Assembly (NCBI RefSeq): GCF_004348455.1
Contig: NZ_SMKA01000052.1
Span: 1-37,414 of the forward strand
Source: Kribbella albertanoniae
GTDB lineage: Bacteria; Actinomycetota; Actinomycetes; Propionibacteriales; Kribbellaceae
Length of the DNA stretch: 37,414 nt
Direction: 5' to 3'
The position numbers and the translations under genes were made by a program. This document shows positions 24,906 through 33,138 of this stretch, one piece after another. The notes below the pieces were generated by a model, which was not told where the DNA came from, did not search any database, and worked only from the letters and a program-made list of their open reading frames with translations. Numbering within the stretch: the stretch's first letter is position 1; each line of letters begins with the position of its first letter.

Positions 24906-27900
24906 CGCCGTACGCGCGGATGACGGTCTGGGTGACCTTGGTGCCGTCGGCACCGGTTGCCTGGACCTTCAGCGAGACGGTGTTGCGGGCGTTGGCCACG
25001 ATCGCGACGTACTGGCCGAAGGCGCCCACCACGGGGAGCCGCTGCCAGGACTTGCCCTCGTCGTACGACGCCCACGCCTGCAGGCTCTTCGTCTTGGGCG
25101 CGTCGAAGCCCAGGACATGTGTGCGCGAGGCGCGGCCGTTCAGATCGGTCGGTGCCTTGTAGCCGACCTGCAGCAGGGACAGCGGGGTTGCCTTGTCCTC
25201 TGCGGTCTTGGCCGAGCGGAACTCCCAGCTGGTCTGGGTACGCGTGCCCCAGAGCCATTCGCCTTCCGAGTCGTTCCGTTCGGTGTTGAGGTCCAGCCGG
25301 TACGACGCGTCGCCGCTGGTGGTGATCACGTCCTGCCACGCGTTGGGCAGCTCGACGATCGTCGTACCGTTGCGCGACAGCACTGCCGAGGCCGCAGTGG
25401 TCTCGCCGATCGTGTAGTGCCCGTTCGAGTCGACGAACGTCGGGATGCGCAGCGAGAGCCGGTCACCTGTCCTCGTGGAGACCACACCAGGTGCAGCGGC
25501 CGGCCGGACGACCGGACCGAACCACGTCTCGTTCGACGTACCGGTGCGGTAGCTCTTGGGCTGTTCGGTCATGCCACCGCGCAGCGGGTTCATGGTGTCC
25601 CAGGTCCAGAGGTGGTGGACCCGGTGCTGCCAGAGCGAGTCACCAGAGGTCACCCACTCCTCACGGACCTTCGGCGTCTGGACGAACCGCTGGTAGTCGT
25701 TCCAGGAGTAGTCCTGCCACGGGCGCCAGCCGAACCGCTGCTCCTTGGCCCAGCCGAAGCCACCGTTGTCGTGGTAGCGCGTGGTGACGCGTGCGGAGTT
25801 CTGCGGTGTCACCTTGTAGGTGATCTTGCTGGGGATCGCCCCGGTCGACACCTGCTGCACGTCGTACAGGTAGGGGCTCGACGTCGTCAGCGTGACGTCG
25901 ATGGTGGCGCGGCCGCTCCGAGCGCGGTCGATCAGCTTCTGGCCGTTGCCGGCGGTGGTCACCATCGCCGGGATGGGTTCCCGGTCTCCCAGCGGTCGCC
26001 AGACCGTCCACGCGCCTTGTCCGGCCGGACGGACCAGGATGATCGCAGCGACTCCAGCGGCAGCCGCTGCCGCGATCTGCTCCTCCTCGCTCATGTCCTC
26101 CCGAGTGGGCTCAACCAGCAGGGCACCCTTGGCAGCCTTGAGAACGAGCGGGAACCGCCGCTTGCCTTCGTACGACGGCGACTGGTGCAGCAGGTTGATG
26201 TCGAGCTCGGGCATCGAGGTCTGGACCAGGGGTGCAACCAGCTGCCAGCGGGACGAGAACTCGAACTTGCCGTCCAGGACCGGCTTGGTCGGCGTCACGT
26301 TCACCTGCTCGACGGTGCTGAAGTGCATCACTCCGTGGCTGATCGAGCGGCCGTTGGGGTACTCGCGGTGCACGTAGTAGCTGAGGATCGACTGCTGCTC
26401 GGACGGCTTCGGCGTCTCGATGGTGATCGGCACGGCCTTGCGAGCATCGATGACGATTTCCCGGTCCTTGTCGACCACGACGTTCGGATCGGTGAACAGG
26501 CTGACCTGCTCGAGCTCCGGGTCGTAGCTCTCGACCAGCGAGTGCAGCAGGTACGTGCCCTCTTCGACCTGAGCCTCGTAGGTCTGACCGTCGCCGATCC
26601 ACGCCAGTACGTCGGAACGCGAGTTGCTGCCGTAGAGCGAGATGACCGGGACACCGGTCGGCTCGCCGTCCAGTCCGACCGCCCGCAAGGTCACAGTGTG
26701 CTTCGGACCCTGCTTGAACGCACCAACTGCAGTGCGGGTGAGCACTCCGTTCGGCCCGGTCGCTGTGACCCAGCCGCTGTGCAGACCGCGCTCAAGCTTC
26801 GCCGTGTCCAGCTTGAGTGAGACGTCGGCGCTTCCGTGTGCTGGGACGGTCACGGTGGCGGGGAGGCCGAGGGCATCGGTCTCGGGCTTGCCGTCGTCGA
26901 GGTTGGTGACTGCTGTGGACAACGCGAGCGTGATCGGGGCAGCGCTGTCGTTCCGGTAGGTGATGGTCCGGTTGGTCGACGCAGTCGTGGTCTGCAGGCC
27001 GAAGTCGGCCACACCGCTGGCATACACCTGCTGGGCAACCGCACGCGTCAGGTCGACCCGGCCGGCGCCTTGCTGGTAGGCAGTCTGGTCTGCCTGAGTC
27101 TTCGCGGTGCTGACCAGTGCGTTCTTGAGCTGGTCGGCTTTCCAGTCCGGGTGCTGCTGGGCGAGCAGCGCCGCCGCGCCAGCCACGTGCGGCGTGGCCA
27201 TCGACGTACCGGAGGCGGCTGTGTAGAGGTTGTCCACCGGATTGCCCATGTCAGTGCCGGCCGCGCGGGCCGCAACGATCTCCACACCCGGTGCGGTGAT
27301 CTCAGGCTTCAGTCCGCCGTCGCCGATCCGCGGTCCGCGGCTGGAGAAGTCGGCCAGCTGGTCGGCCCGGTCAACGGCTCCGACCGTGAGGGCAGCGGCT
27401 GCGGCGCCCGGCGTACCGACCGTCTCGTCGCTCGGGCCGTCGTTGCCGGCTGCGATGACGAACAGCGTGCCGGTCCGCGCGGTGATGTCGTTGACGGCCA
27501 CGCTCATCGGGTCGGTCCCGTCGGTGGCCCCACCGCCGAGGCTCATGTTGATCACCTTGGCGCCCTTCGCGGCCGCCCACTCCATCCCGGCGATGATCCA
27601 CGAGTCATACCCGTAGCCGTCGTCGCTGAGTACCTTCCCGATCAGCAGGTCGGCCTGAGGCGCGACACCCTTCCGGGCACCACCTGCACCCGCACCGGTC
27701 CCGGCGATCGTCGCCGCGACGTGTGTGCCGTGACCGAAGTGGTCGGCCGGCCCGGTCGCGCTGTTGGAGAAGTCCTGGGACTCCTTCACCTTGCCGGCCA
27801 GATCGGGGTGCTGCGCGTCCACACCGGTGTCCAGTACGGCGACCTGTACGCCGGAGCCCTGGTAACCCGCCTTCCACGCATCCGGTGCACCGATCTGCGC

Positions 27901-28494
27901 CACGCTCTTGTCCAGCGTCGGACGCACCTTGCCGTCCAGCCACACCTTGCTGACTCCGCTGCTCAGCGTTCTGGCACCAGCGAGTGACTTCCACAGCTGC
28001 GGGAGCTCACCCTTCGCCGCTGACACCGCTGCGCCGCCGATCGAGTCGAGCTGCCGAGTGGTCGTCGTACCGGCGAGTGCGGTGGAGGTGCGGGCGCCCC
28101 CGGCGTACTTCACGATCAGTGGGAGCTGCGGTGCGGCGGAGTCGCCGTACCCGTCCCTGATCAGCTCGTCCACGTCGAACAGGTCGACGTCGAGAACACC
28201 GGTGGAGATGTACGGCACGGCGTCACTCGGCAGCACGCGCAGTCCGCCGTCAGCCTCGACGGTGTGGAACGCCACGCGCTCGCGGCCGGGTGCAGGCTGG
28301 ACGCTGGCCGCCTTCTTGCCGTGACCGGCGTCGGTGACCGAGACGACGTCGCCGGTGATCAGGGTGACGGAGCTGGTGGTGGGCTGGGCACTACCGCGCT
28401 GGGGTGGTGACCCCGCGTTGGCAGGCGCCACCGTGACCGCGCCGAGGGTCAGCACCGCGGCGAGGGTGACCGCAGGGATCCGTGGTGAGGGCAT
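24898..28494 (-). CDS. Large secreted S8 (subtilisin-like) serine protease
   Basis: 1198 residues. A Sec signal ends near residue 27 (APANA|GS). A propeptide-like region (about 28-190) starts TTSSVTLITGDVVSV. The S8 catalytic domain (about 205-490) has Asp222 in AVLDTGVDAQHPDL, His255 in HFGHGTHVA, oxyanion Asn351 in IAAGND and Ser431 in SGTSMATPH. Beta-rich C-terminal regions follow, including a possible PA-like segment (about 790-880, SEEEQIAAAAAAGVAAIILVR) and a long tail with a sheet-rich domain. Secreted subtilases of this length are common in Kribbella and Streptomyces and degrade extracellular protein. GAGGAG precedes the ATG. It converges on the histidine kinase gene with eight bases of overlap and is divergent from the PrsW-type gene. 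Confidence 0.94.
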   Translation of the reverse strand: MPSPRIPAVTLAAVLTLGAVTVAPANAGSPPQRGSAQPTTSSVTLITGDVVSVTDAGHGKKAASVQPAPGRERVAFHTVEADGGLRVLPSDAVPYISTGVLDVDLFDVDELIRDGYGDSAAPQLPLIVKYAGGARTSTALAGTTTTRQLDSIGGAAVSAAKGELPQLWKSLAGARTLSSGVSKVWLDGKVRPTLDKSVAQIGAPDAWKAGYQGSGVQVAVLDTGVDAQHPDLAGKVKESQDFSNSATGPADHFGHGTHVAATIAGTGAGAGGARKGVAPQADLLIGKVLSDDGYGYDSWIIAGMEWAAAKGAKVINMSLGGGATDGTDPMSVAVNDITARTGTLFVIAAGNDGPSDETVGTPGAAAAALTVGAVDRADQLADFSSRGPRIGDGGLKPEITAPGVEIVAARAAGTDMGNPVDNLYTAASGTSMATPHVAGAAALLAQQHPDWKADQLKNALVSTAKTQADQTAYQQGAGRVDLTRAVAQQVYASGVADFGLQTTTASTNRTITYRNDSAAPITLALSTAVTNLDDGKPETDALGLPATVTVPAHGSADVSLKLDTAKLERGLHSGWVTATGPNGVLTRTAVGAFKQGPKHTVTLRAVGLDGEPTGVPVISLYGSNSRSDVLAWIGDGQTYEAQVEEGTYLLHSLVESYDPELEQVSLFTDPNVVVDKDREIVIDARKAVPITIETPKPSEQQSILSYYVHREYPNGRSISHGVMHFSTVEQVNVTPTKPVLDGKFEFSSRWQLVAPLVQTSMPELDINLLHQSPSYEGKRRFPLVLKAAKGALLVEPTREDMSEEEQIAAAAAAGVAAIILVRPAGQGAWTVWRPLGDREPIPAMVTTAGNGQKLIDRARSGRATIDVTLTTSSPYLYDVQQVSTGAIPSKITYKVTPQNSARVTTRYHDNGGFGWAKEQRFGWRPWQDYSWNDYQRFVQTPKVREEWVTSGDSLWQHRVHHLWTWDTMNPLRGGMTEQPKSYRTGTSNETWFGPVVRPAAAPGVVSTRTGDRLSLRIPTFVDSNGHYTIGETTAASAVLSRNGTTIVELPNAWQDVITTSGDASYRLDLNTERNDSEGEWLWGTRTQTSWEFRSAKTAEDKATPLSLLQVGYKAPTDLNGRASRTHVLGFDAPKTKSLQAWASYDEGKSWQRLPVVGAFGQYVAIVANARNTVSLKVQATGADGTKVTQTVIRAYGVK

Positions 28495-28646
28495 GGGCAG
28501 TCTCCTCGTTCGGAGTTCAGTAGTTCACAGGCTGGGGGCAGCTCTGTTCCGTTTGAGTTTGCAATCTCGTCACGGTGATCCGCCCTGTCCATCACTGCCG
28601 TCCCTGCGACATGGCGCAAGTAGGCCAGCACCGGCACCATCAGCAC

Positions 28647-29423
28647 ATGAGTGCGATCGCGGTCCGCAAGTGGGCATGGCTGGGGACGCTGCTGGTTGGG
28701 GCGGGGCTGTACTTCGCCGTACTGGCAGTGCTTGCCGACACCAACAATCCGAACCTGTTCCCGACGATGATCCTGCTCGGGGCGCTGGTGGTCCCGCTGA
28801 CGTTCGTGACGTTCGCGGCGGGCCGGTCCGGGCGGTGGCTGATCGACGGGCCGACGCTGGGCGGGTGTCTGCTGTTCGGCGGAGTGGTGGGCGTCGTGGT
28901 CGCCGGACTACTCGAGTACGACGCCATGCGCCGCCTGGGCACGTTGCCGATGCTCGGAGTCGGGCTGATCGAGGAGGCGGCCAAGCTGGTCGTCCCGGCG
29001 GTGCTGGTGGTGTTCTTCGGGCACCGCTACCGCAACTCAGTCGGGCGCGGCATCATCATCGGAGTCGCCGTCGGCACCGGGTTCGCCGTACTGGAAACCA
29101 TGGGCTACGCCTTCGTCGCCCTGCTGCAGTCCGGCGGAAACGTCGGTGCCGCCGAGCAGACCCTGTTCGTCCGCGGCCTCCTGTCCCCAGCCGGCCACGC
29201 CGCCTGGACCGGCCTGAGCTGCTGGGGCCTCTGGCGCTTCGTCAGCGCCCCCAGCGGCAAACACCTAGCCGGCTTCATCGGCATGTACGCCCTCGCCGTA
29301 GCCCTCCACACCACCTGGGACGGCATCGGCGGCGTAGTCACCTACGCCGTCGTCGGCGCCATCTCCATCACCCTCCTCCTCATCGGCCTCCGCCGCGCCG
29401 CACGGGCCGACACCCGCCAGTAA
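28647..29423 (+). CDS. PrsW-family intramembrane glutamic protease
   Basis: 258 residues with about seven to eight membrane helices. The putative catalytic signatures are E109E110 in GLIEEAAKL, Glu150 in GFAVLETMGYAF, His184 in SPAGHAAWTG and a later His in ALHTTWDG. This is the PrsW/CPBP-like pattern. PrsW cleaves the anti-sigma factor RsiW in Bacillus; actinobacterial members have mostly unknown substrates, and no anti-sigma factor gene is nearby. The start is uncertain: neither the ATG at 28647 nor in-frame starts at 28611 and 28575 has a Shine-Dalgarno. The longest form would add 24 residues rich in His and Cys (HHCRPCD, HRHHQH) and would start seven bases after a CAATCT -10-like box. Confidence 0.85.
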   Translation: MSAIAVRKWAWLGTLLVGAGLYFAVLAVLADTNNPNLFPTMILLGALVVPLTFVTFAAGRSGRWLIDGPTLGGCLLFGGVVGVVVAGLLEYDAMRRLGTLPMLGVGLIEEAAKLVVPAVLVVFFGHRYRNSVGRGIIIGVAVGTGFAVLETMGYAFVALLQSGGNVGAAEQTLFVRGLLSPAGHAAWTGLSCWGLWRFVSAPSGKHLAGFIGMYALAVALHTTWDGIGGVVTYAVVGAISITLLLIGLRRAARADTRQ

Positions 29424-29451
29424 GTACGGGTGCGGTACGGGAAGTGGAGCG

Positions 29452-29480
29452 TTGCTGGTCGTCTCTAGGGTGCGGATACT
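29452..29480 (+). promoter_or_regulatory. Putative promoter of the sialidase gene
   Basis: TTGCTG (29452-29457), 17 bases, then GATACT (29475-29480). The predicted start is near 29487, just before GGGGAGG (about 29493-29499) and the ATG at 29505. Confidence 0.45.
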
Positions 29481-29504
29481 GCTGCGCGTCCAGGGGAGGC
29501 AACG

Positions 29505-31361
29505 ATGTACCGACGGGTTCTGATGGCGGTGATCCTGATTGCGAGCGTTGGTTTGGCGCCTGTCGCAACCAGGCAGGCAGAGGCGGCGATTTCGGGCACC
29601 ACGGTTTTCGAGGGCGGTGTCGGCGGCTACGCCTGTTACCGCGTCCCCGCCATCGTGCGCACCACGAAGGGCACCCTGCTCGCGTTCGCCGAGGGTCGCC
29701 AAGGCAACTGTCTCGACAACGGCGACCACAACCTCGTTCTGCGCCGGTCGACCGACAACGGCCGCACCTGGGTCCCGGCCGTGACGCAGGCGCCCATCCG
29801 GGTGGCCAGCGGTATCCCCGGCGGCGACAAGCATGCGCCGACCACGTGGGGCAATCCGGTCCCGATCGTGGATCAGGAGTCCGAGCGCATCGTCCTGCTG
29901 TCCAGGTACAGCCCGGAGATCAGTGACGGGGACCCGACGACACCTGGACCGCCGCGCCTTCCCTACCTGCAGATCAGCATCGACGACGGACTCGAGTGGT
30001 CGACACCACGGAACCTGTCGTCAGAAGTAGGCCAGGGGATGCCCGGGCCGGGCCACGGCATCCAGCTCGCCGACGGCCCAGCGGCGACGCGTGGCCGGTT
30101 GGTGGCTCCGATGTGGTTCGGTGGGTTCCACCGCACCGCGCTCGTGTACAGCGATGACGGTGGTCTGACGTGGGCCCGGGGTGCCGAGTCGCCGGCCGGA
30201 GCCGACCGGATGGCCGGCGAGCCCAACGCCGTCGAACGGGCGAACGGTCAGATCTACGTGCTGGCCAGGGATAACAAGGCGGACTACCCCGGCACATCTG
30301 AGCCGTACGACGGCCGGGACAAGGTGTACGCCGTCAGTTCGGACGGTGGCCTGACCTTCGACGCGGAGTTCAAGAAGCTCCCCAACCTCGAGTCGCCGGT
30401 CGTCCAGAGCGCCGTACTGCGGCTGCGTTCGACGGCGCACGGCGACAAGTACAACCGGATCCTGCTGTCCTCGCCGTCGGTCAACGCCCGGGAGAGGATG
30501 ATGATCCGCTCCTCCTTCGACGAAGGCGTCAACTACCAGGACACCTCCGGGGGCACCCTGATCTACTCCGGTCCGTCCGGCTACTCCGACCTGGTCGAGG
30601 CGAACAGCGGTCAGATCGGGATGCTGTACGAGCGAGGTGTCAGCAAATATTACGAATCGATCAGATACGCCTCGTTCACCGAAGCGGACCTGGGTCTGCC
30701 GGACAGCTACACCGGCGGCGTCGCCACTCCTGATCTGTCCGGCCACGGCAACACGTCGCGCATCCGCGGCGGTGCCACGACCGTCGCCGGACGCTTCGGT
30801 CAGGCCGTGCGGCTCGACGGGACCGACGACTACGTCCAGGTGCCGTTCGCCGAGTCCATGGCCGTCAACGCCGGAGACTTCACGCTGGCGGCCTGGGTCA
30901 AGTACAGCGCGACCACTGGCAATCACCCGATCTTCTGGGCGTACAACGTGGGTGAGAACTTCTCCCAGGTCTGGCTTCGGGCGGAACCGGAAGGCAACCG
31001 CGTCCGCGGGTTCATCAGTCATCAGAACAAGACCGCCGTCGTCCAGACCAGCAACGCCTACAACGACGGGCAATGGCATCACGTCGTCCTGAAACGGGCA
31101 GAGGGCGTGCTGTCCCTGTCCGTCGATGGTGTGACGAACCCGAACGTGGCAGCCGCCCCGGCAGGCAGCGTGAGCCCGGGCCGCCCGTTCCACGTTCACA
31201 TCGGCCGGCGGCTCGACGGTGGTCAGCACTTCGCCGGCGCGCTCGACGAGGTCCGGCTCTACACCCGGGCCCTGTCGGACACGGAACTCAAGTCCATCCG
31301 CATTGACAATGCGGCGAACATCCCGGACGCCATCCTGCGACTGCCGCTCGAGCCGCAGTGA
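29505..31361 (+). CDS. Secreted exo-alpha-sialidase (GH33) with C-terminal LamG domain
   Basis: 618 residues. A signal peptide (to about 28, AEAA) precedes a six-bladed sialidase propeller (about 32-390). The RIP motif is Y45RVP48, with an EGR at 65-67 and a DNGD acid-base region next to it. Asp boxes or degenerate versions include STDNGRTW, SIDDGLEW, SDDGGLTW and SDGGLTF. The likely nucleophile Tyr lies in the SGYSDLVE to YYESIRYASF region. A concanavalin-like LamG/LamG-like jellyroll (about 415-610) with DYVQVPF, FTLAAWVKYS and WHHVVLKR completes it, probably for glycan binding. It cleaves terminal sialic acids from glycoconjugates. No sialic acid transport or catabolic gene (nanA, nanK) is visible. 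The ribosome site GGGGAGG supports the ATG. Confidence 0.94.
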   Translation: MYRRVLMAVILIASVGLAPVATRQAEAAISGTTVFEGGVGGYACYRVPAIVRTTKGTLLAFAEGRQGNCLDNGDHNLVLRRSTDNGRTWVPAVTQAPIRVASGIPGGDKHAPTTWGNPVPIVDQESERIVLLSRYSPEISDGDPTTPGPPRLPYLQISIDDGLEWSTPRNLSSEVGQGMPGPGHGIQLADGPAATRGRLVAPMWFGGFHRTALVYSDDGGLTWARGAESPAGADRMAGEPNAVERANGQIYVLARDNKADYPGTSEPYDGRDKVYAVSSDGGLTFDAEFKKLPNLESPVVQSAVLRLRSTAHGDKYNRILLSSPSVNARERMMIRSSFDEGVNYQDTSGGTLIYSGPSGYSDLVEANSGQIGMLYERGVSKYYESIRYASFTEADLGLPDSYTGGVATPDLSGHGNTSRIRGGATTVAGRFGQAVRLDGTDDYVQVPFAESMAVNAGDFTLAAWVKYSATTGNHPIFWAYNVGENFSQVWLRAEPEGNRVRGFISHQNKTAVVQTSNAYNDGQWHHVVLKRAEGVLSLSVDGVTNPNVAAAPAGSVSPGRPFHVHIGRRLDGGQHFAGALDEVRLYTRALSDTELKSIRIDNAANIPDAILRLPLEPQ

Positions 31362-31362
31362 T

Positions 31363-31399
31363 CTGTCTGGACAGTTTGTCTAGGATGGACGTATTGTCC
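31363..31399 (+). promoter_or_regulatory. Promoter with overlapping TGTC/GGAC repeats at the DauR-like gene
   Basis: TGGACA (31368-31373), 18 bases, then TATTGT (31392-31397), ending six bases before the GTG at 31404, so the transcript is probably leaderless. The same segment has inverted repeats CTGTC-TG-GACAG (31363-31374) and GGAC-GTATT-GTCC (31387-31399), plus another TGTC at about 31377-31380. They overlap both promoter boxes, which suggests autorepression. Confidence 0.55.
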
Positions 31400-31403
31400 G
31401 GGC

Positions 31404-32027
31404 GTGACTCCTGAGCAGTTGGCGCCGGTGGGTGAGGTGTTGGCGCGGTTGTTGTCGCCTCATGCGGAGGTTGTGCTGCATGACTCGGTGACGGATCGGA
31501 TCGCGATGATCTGGAATCCGTTGTCGGGGCGGGGGCCTGGGGACGCGTCGTTGCTTGGTGAGTTGGATGAGCTGAGCGCGACCGGTCGGGATGCGTATGG
31601 GCCGTATCCGAAGGTGCTGCCGGACGGGCGGCGGCTGTCGAGTGTGAGCGCGGTACTGCGGGACGAGGACGGTACGGCTGCGTACGTGCTGTGTGTGAAT
31701 GTGGATCGGACTGCGTTCGAGACTGCGAGCCGGCTGCTGGCCGCATTTGCTGCGCCGGTGTCGGGCCAGCCGCGGGTGTTCTTTGAGCACGACTGGACCG
31801 AGAAGCTGAATGAGCTGGTGGTCGGCTACGTGCAGGAGTGCGGTGTGCCGGTGGAGCGGTTGACCCGGGCGGACCGGGTGGAGTTGCTCAGTCGTCTGGA
31901 TGCGGCTGGGGTGCTCAGCCAGCGCCGGTCGGTGCCGACGGTGGCGCGTGCGTTGCAGGTGTCGCGGTCTGCGCTCTACCAACTGCTCGCCGAGGCCCGG
32001 AAGGAGCCGCATGCCGACCCTGCCTGA
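31404..32027 (+). CDS. DauR/YheO-like PAS and helix-turn-helix transcriptional regulator
   Basis: 207 residues. The N-terminal YheO-like PAS domain (about 5-120) has the family pattern VVLHDSVTDRIAMIWNPLSG and YVLCVNVDR. The C-terminal HTH_22 (about 145-205) shows LSRLDAAGVLSQRRSVPTVA followed by ALQVSRSALYQLL. DauR is the repressor of D-arginine utilisation in Pseudomonas and senses a product of the pathway. No Shine-Dalgarno precedes the GTG, and a promoter whose -10 ends six bases upstream points to a leaderless mRNA. It overlaps the aminotransferase gene by 17 bases, so the operon is regulator-aminotransferase-cyclodeaminase. The ligand is unknown. Confidence 0.86.
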   Translation: MTPEQLAPVGEVLARLLSPHAEVVLHDSVTDRIAMIWNPLSGRGPGDASLLGELDELSATGRDAYGPYPKVLPDGRRLSSVSAVLRDEDGTAAYVLCVNVDRTAFETASRLLAAFAAPVSGQPRVFFEHDWTEKLNELVVGYVQECGVPVERLTRADRVELLSRLDAAGVLSQRRSVPTVARALQVSRSALYQLLAEARKEPHADPA

Positions 32028-33138
32028 TTTCCGGCTGGAGACACACTTCGCGCGCTGGGAGTTCACCGCGCGCTACCACCTGACCGCATCGGACGCGCAG
32101 ACGCTCCCCCTGTCCGAGCTGCTCGCACTGGCTGACGACGACGGCCGCGAGCGCTGGGAGTCGCTGGCCCTCGGCTACACCGAGGTGCGCGGACTGCCTG
32201 CGCTGCGGGAGGCCATCGCGGCGACGTACGCGGAGGCGCAGCCTGAGGACATCCTCTGCTTCGCCGGTGCGGAGGAGGGGATCTACCTCGCCATGCGCAC
32301 CCTGCTCGAGCCGAGCGACCACGTGGTCGTGCTGACGCCGAACTACCAAGCGGCCGAGACCGTGCCGTCGGCCGTCGCGCAGGTCACGGGAGTCGCGCTG
32401 CGGCCCGAGGACGGCTGGGCGCTGGATGTGGACGCCATCGAGCGCACACTGCGGCCGAACACCAGGATGGTCTCGGTCAACTTCCCGAACAACCCGACCG
32501 GCGCAGTGGCCGCACCTGAGGCCTGGCAGCGACTCGTGGACCTGTGCACCGAGCGCGGCATCCTGCTGTTCTCCGACGAGGTCTACCGCGGACTCGAGCT
32601 GAACCGAGATCCGTTGCCCCAGGCAACCGATCTGTCAGGTACGGCGCTCTCCCTGAACGTGATGTCCAAGGCCTACGGGCTCCCCGGCCTGCGGATCGGC
32701 TGGATCGCCTGCCGCGACCAAGCCGTACTGGATCGGCTCGAACGTGCCAAGCACTACACGACCATCTGCAACTCGGCGCCCAGTGAGGTGCTTGCGCTGA
32801 TCGCACTGCGTGCCCGCGACCAGCTGCTCACCCGGAACCGCGGGATCGTCGCGGCGAACCTCCCGCTCTTCACTGCGTTCTTCGACCGCTACCCCGACCT
32901 GTTCGAGTTCACCGCGCCGGACGGCGGCTGCGTGACCTATCCGCGCTACCTCGGGCCGGATGGCGTGGAGGCGATGTGCGAGTCGCTGGTGGAACAGGCC
33001 GGCGTACTGCTGCTGCCGTCCAGCATCTACAGCTCCACACTCACCGAAACACCCACCGACCGCTTCCGGATAGGCCTCGGTCGTCAGAATCCCGGACCGG
33101 CTCTGGCCGCCTGGGCGGACTGGCTGGAACAGCGATGA
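32011..33138 (+). CDS. PLP-dependent aminotransferase, class I/II
   Basis: 375 residues, fold type I. Visible features are LGYTEVRGLPALREAIAATY, the AGAEEGIYLAMRTLL strand-helix, NFPNNPTG, FSDEVYRGL with the PLP-ring Asp, and the Schiff-base Lys in NVMSKAYGLPGLRIGW. The C-terminal Arg in DRFRIGLGR would bind the substrate carboxylate. Capreomycidine-synthase-like and other amino acid aminotransferases share this pattern, so the substrate cannot be fixed. The ATG at 32011 has AAGGAG five bases upstream; the frame is open to 31900 but that overlaps the regulator. It overlaps the next gene by ATGA, so all three genes are translationally linked. Confidence 0.92.
   Translation: MPTLPDFRLETHFARWEFTARYHLTASDAQTLPLSELLALADDDGRERWESLALGYTEVRGLPALREAIAATYAEAQPEDILCFAGAEEGIYLAMRTLLEPSDHVVVLTPNYQAAETVPSAVAQVTGVALRPEDGWALDVDAIERTLRPNTRMVSVNFPNNPTGAVAAPEAWQRLVDLCTERGILLFSDEVYRGLELNRDPLPQATDLSGTALSLNVMSKAYGLPGLRIGWIACRDQAVLDRLERAKHYTTICNSAPSEVLALIALRARDQLLTRNRGIVAANLPLFTAFFDRYPDLFEFTAPDGGCVTYPRYLGPDGVEAMCESLVEQAGVLLLPSSIYSSTLTETPTDRFRIGLGRQNPGPALAAWADWLEQR

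Noticed and set aside
24820..26820. 666-codon plus-strand frame over the subtilase C-terminus
   Set aside because: Antisense of a protein with a continuous coding pattern. Its start is inside the histidine kinase gene and no domain is visible.
28334..29926. 530-codon plus-strand frame crossing the subtilase start, the PrsW gene and the sialidase start
   Set aside because: It crosses three well-supported genes in another frame and becomes an Arg/His/Pro-rich run.
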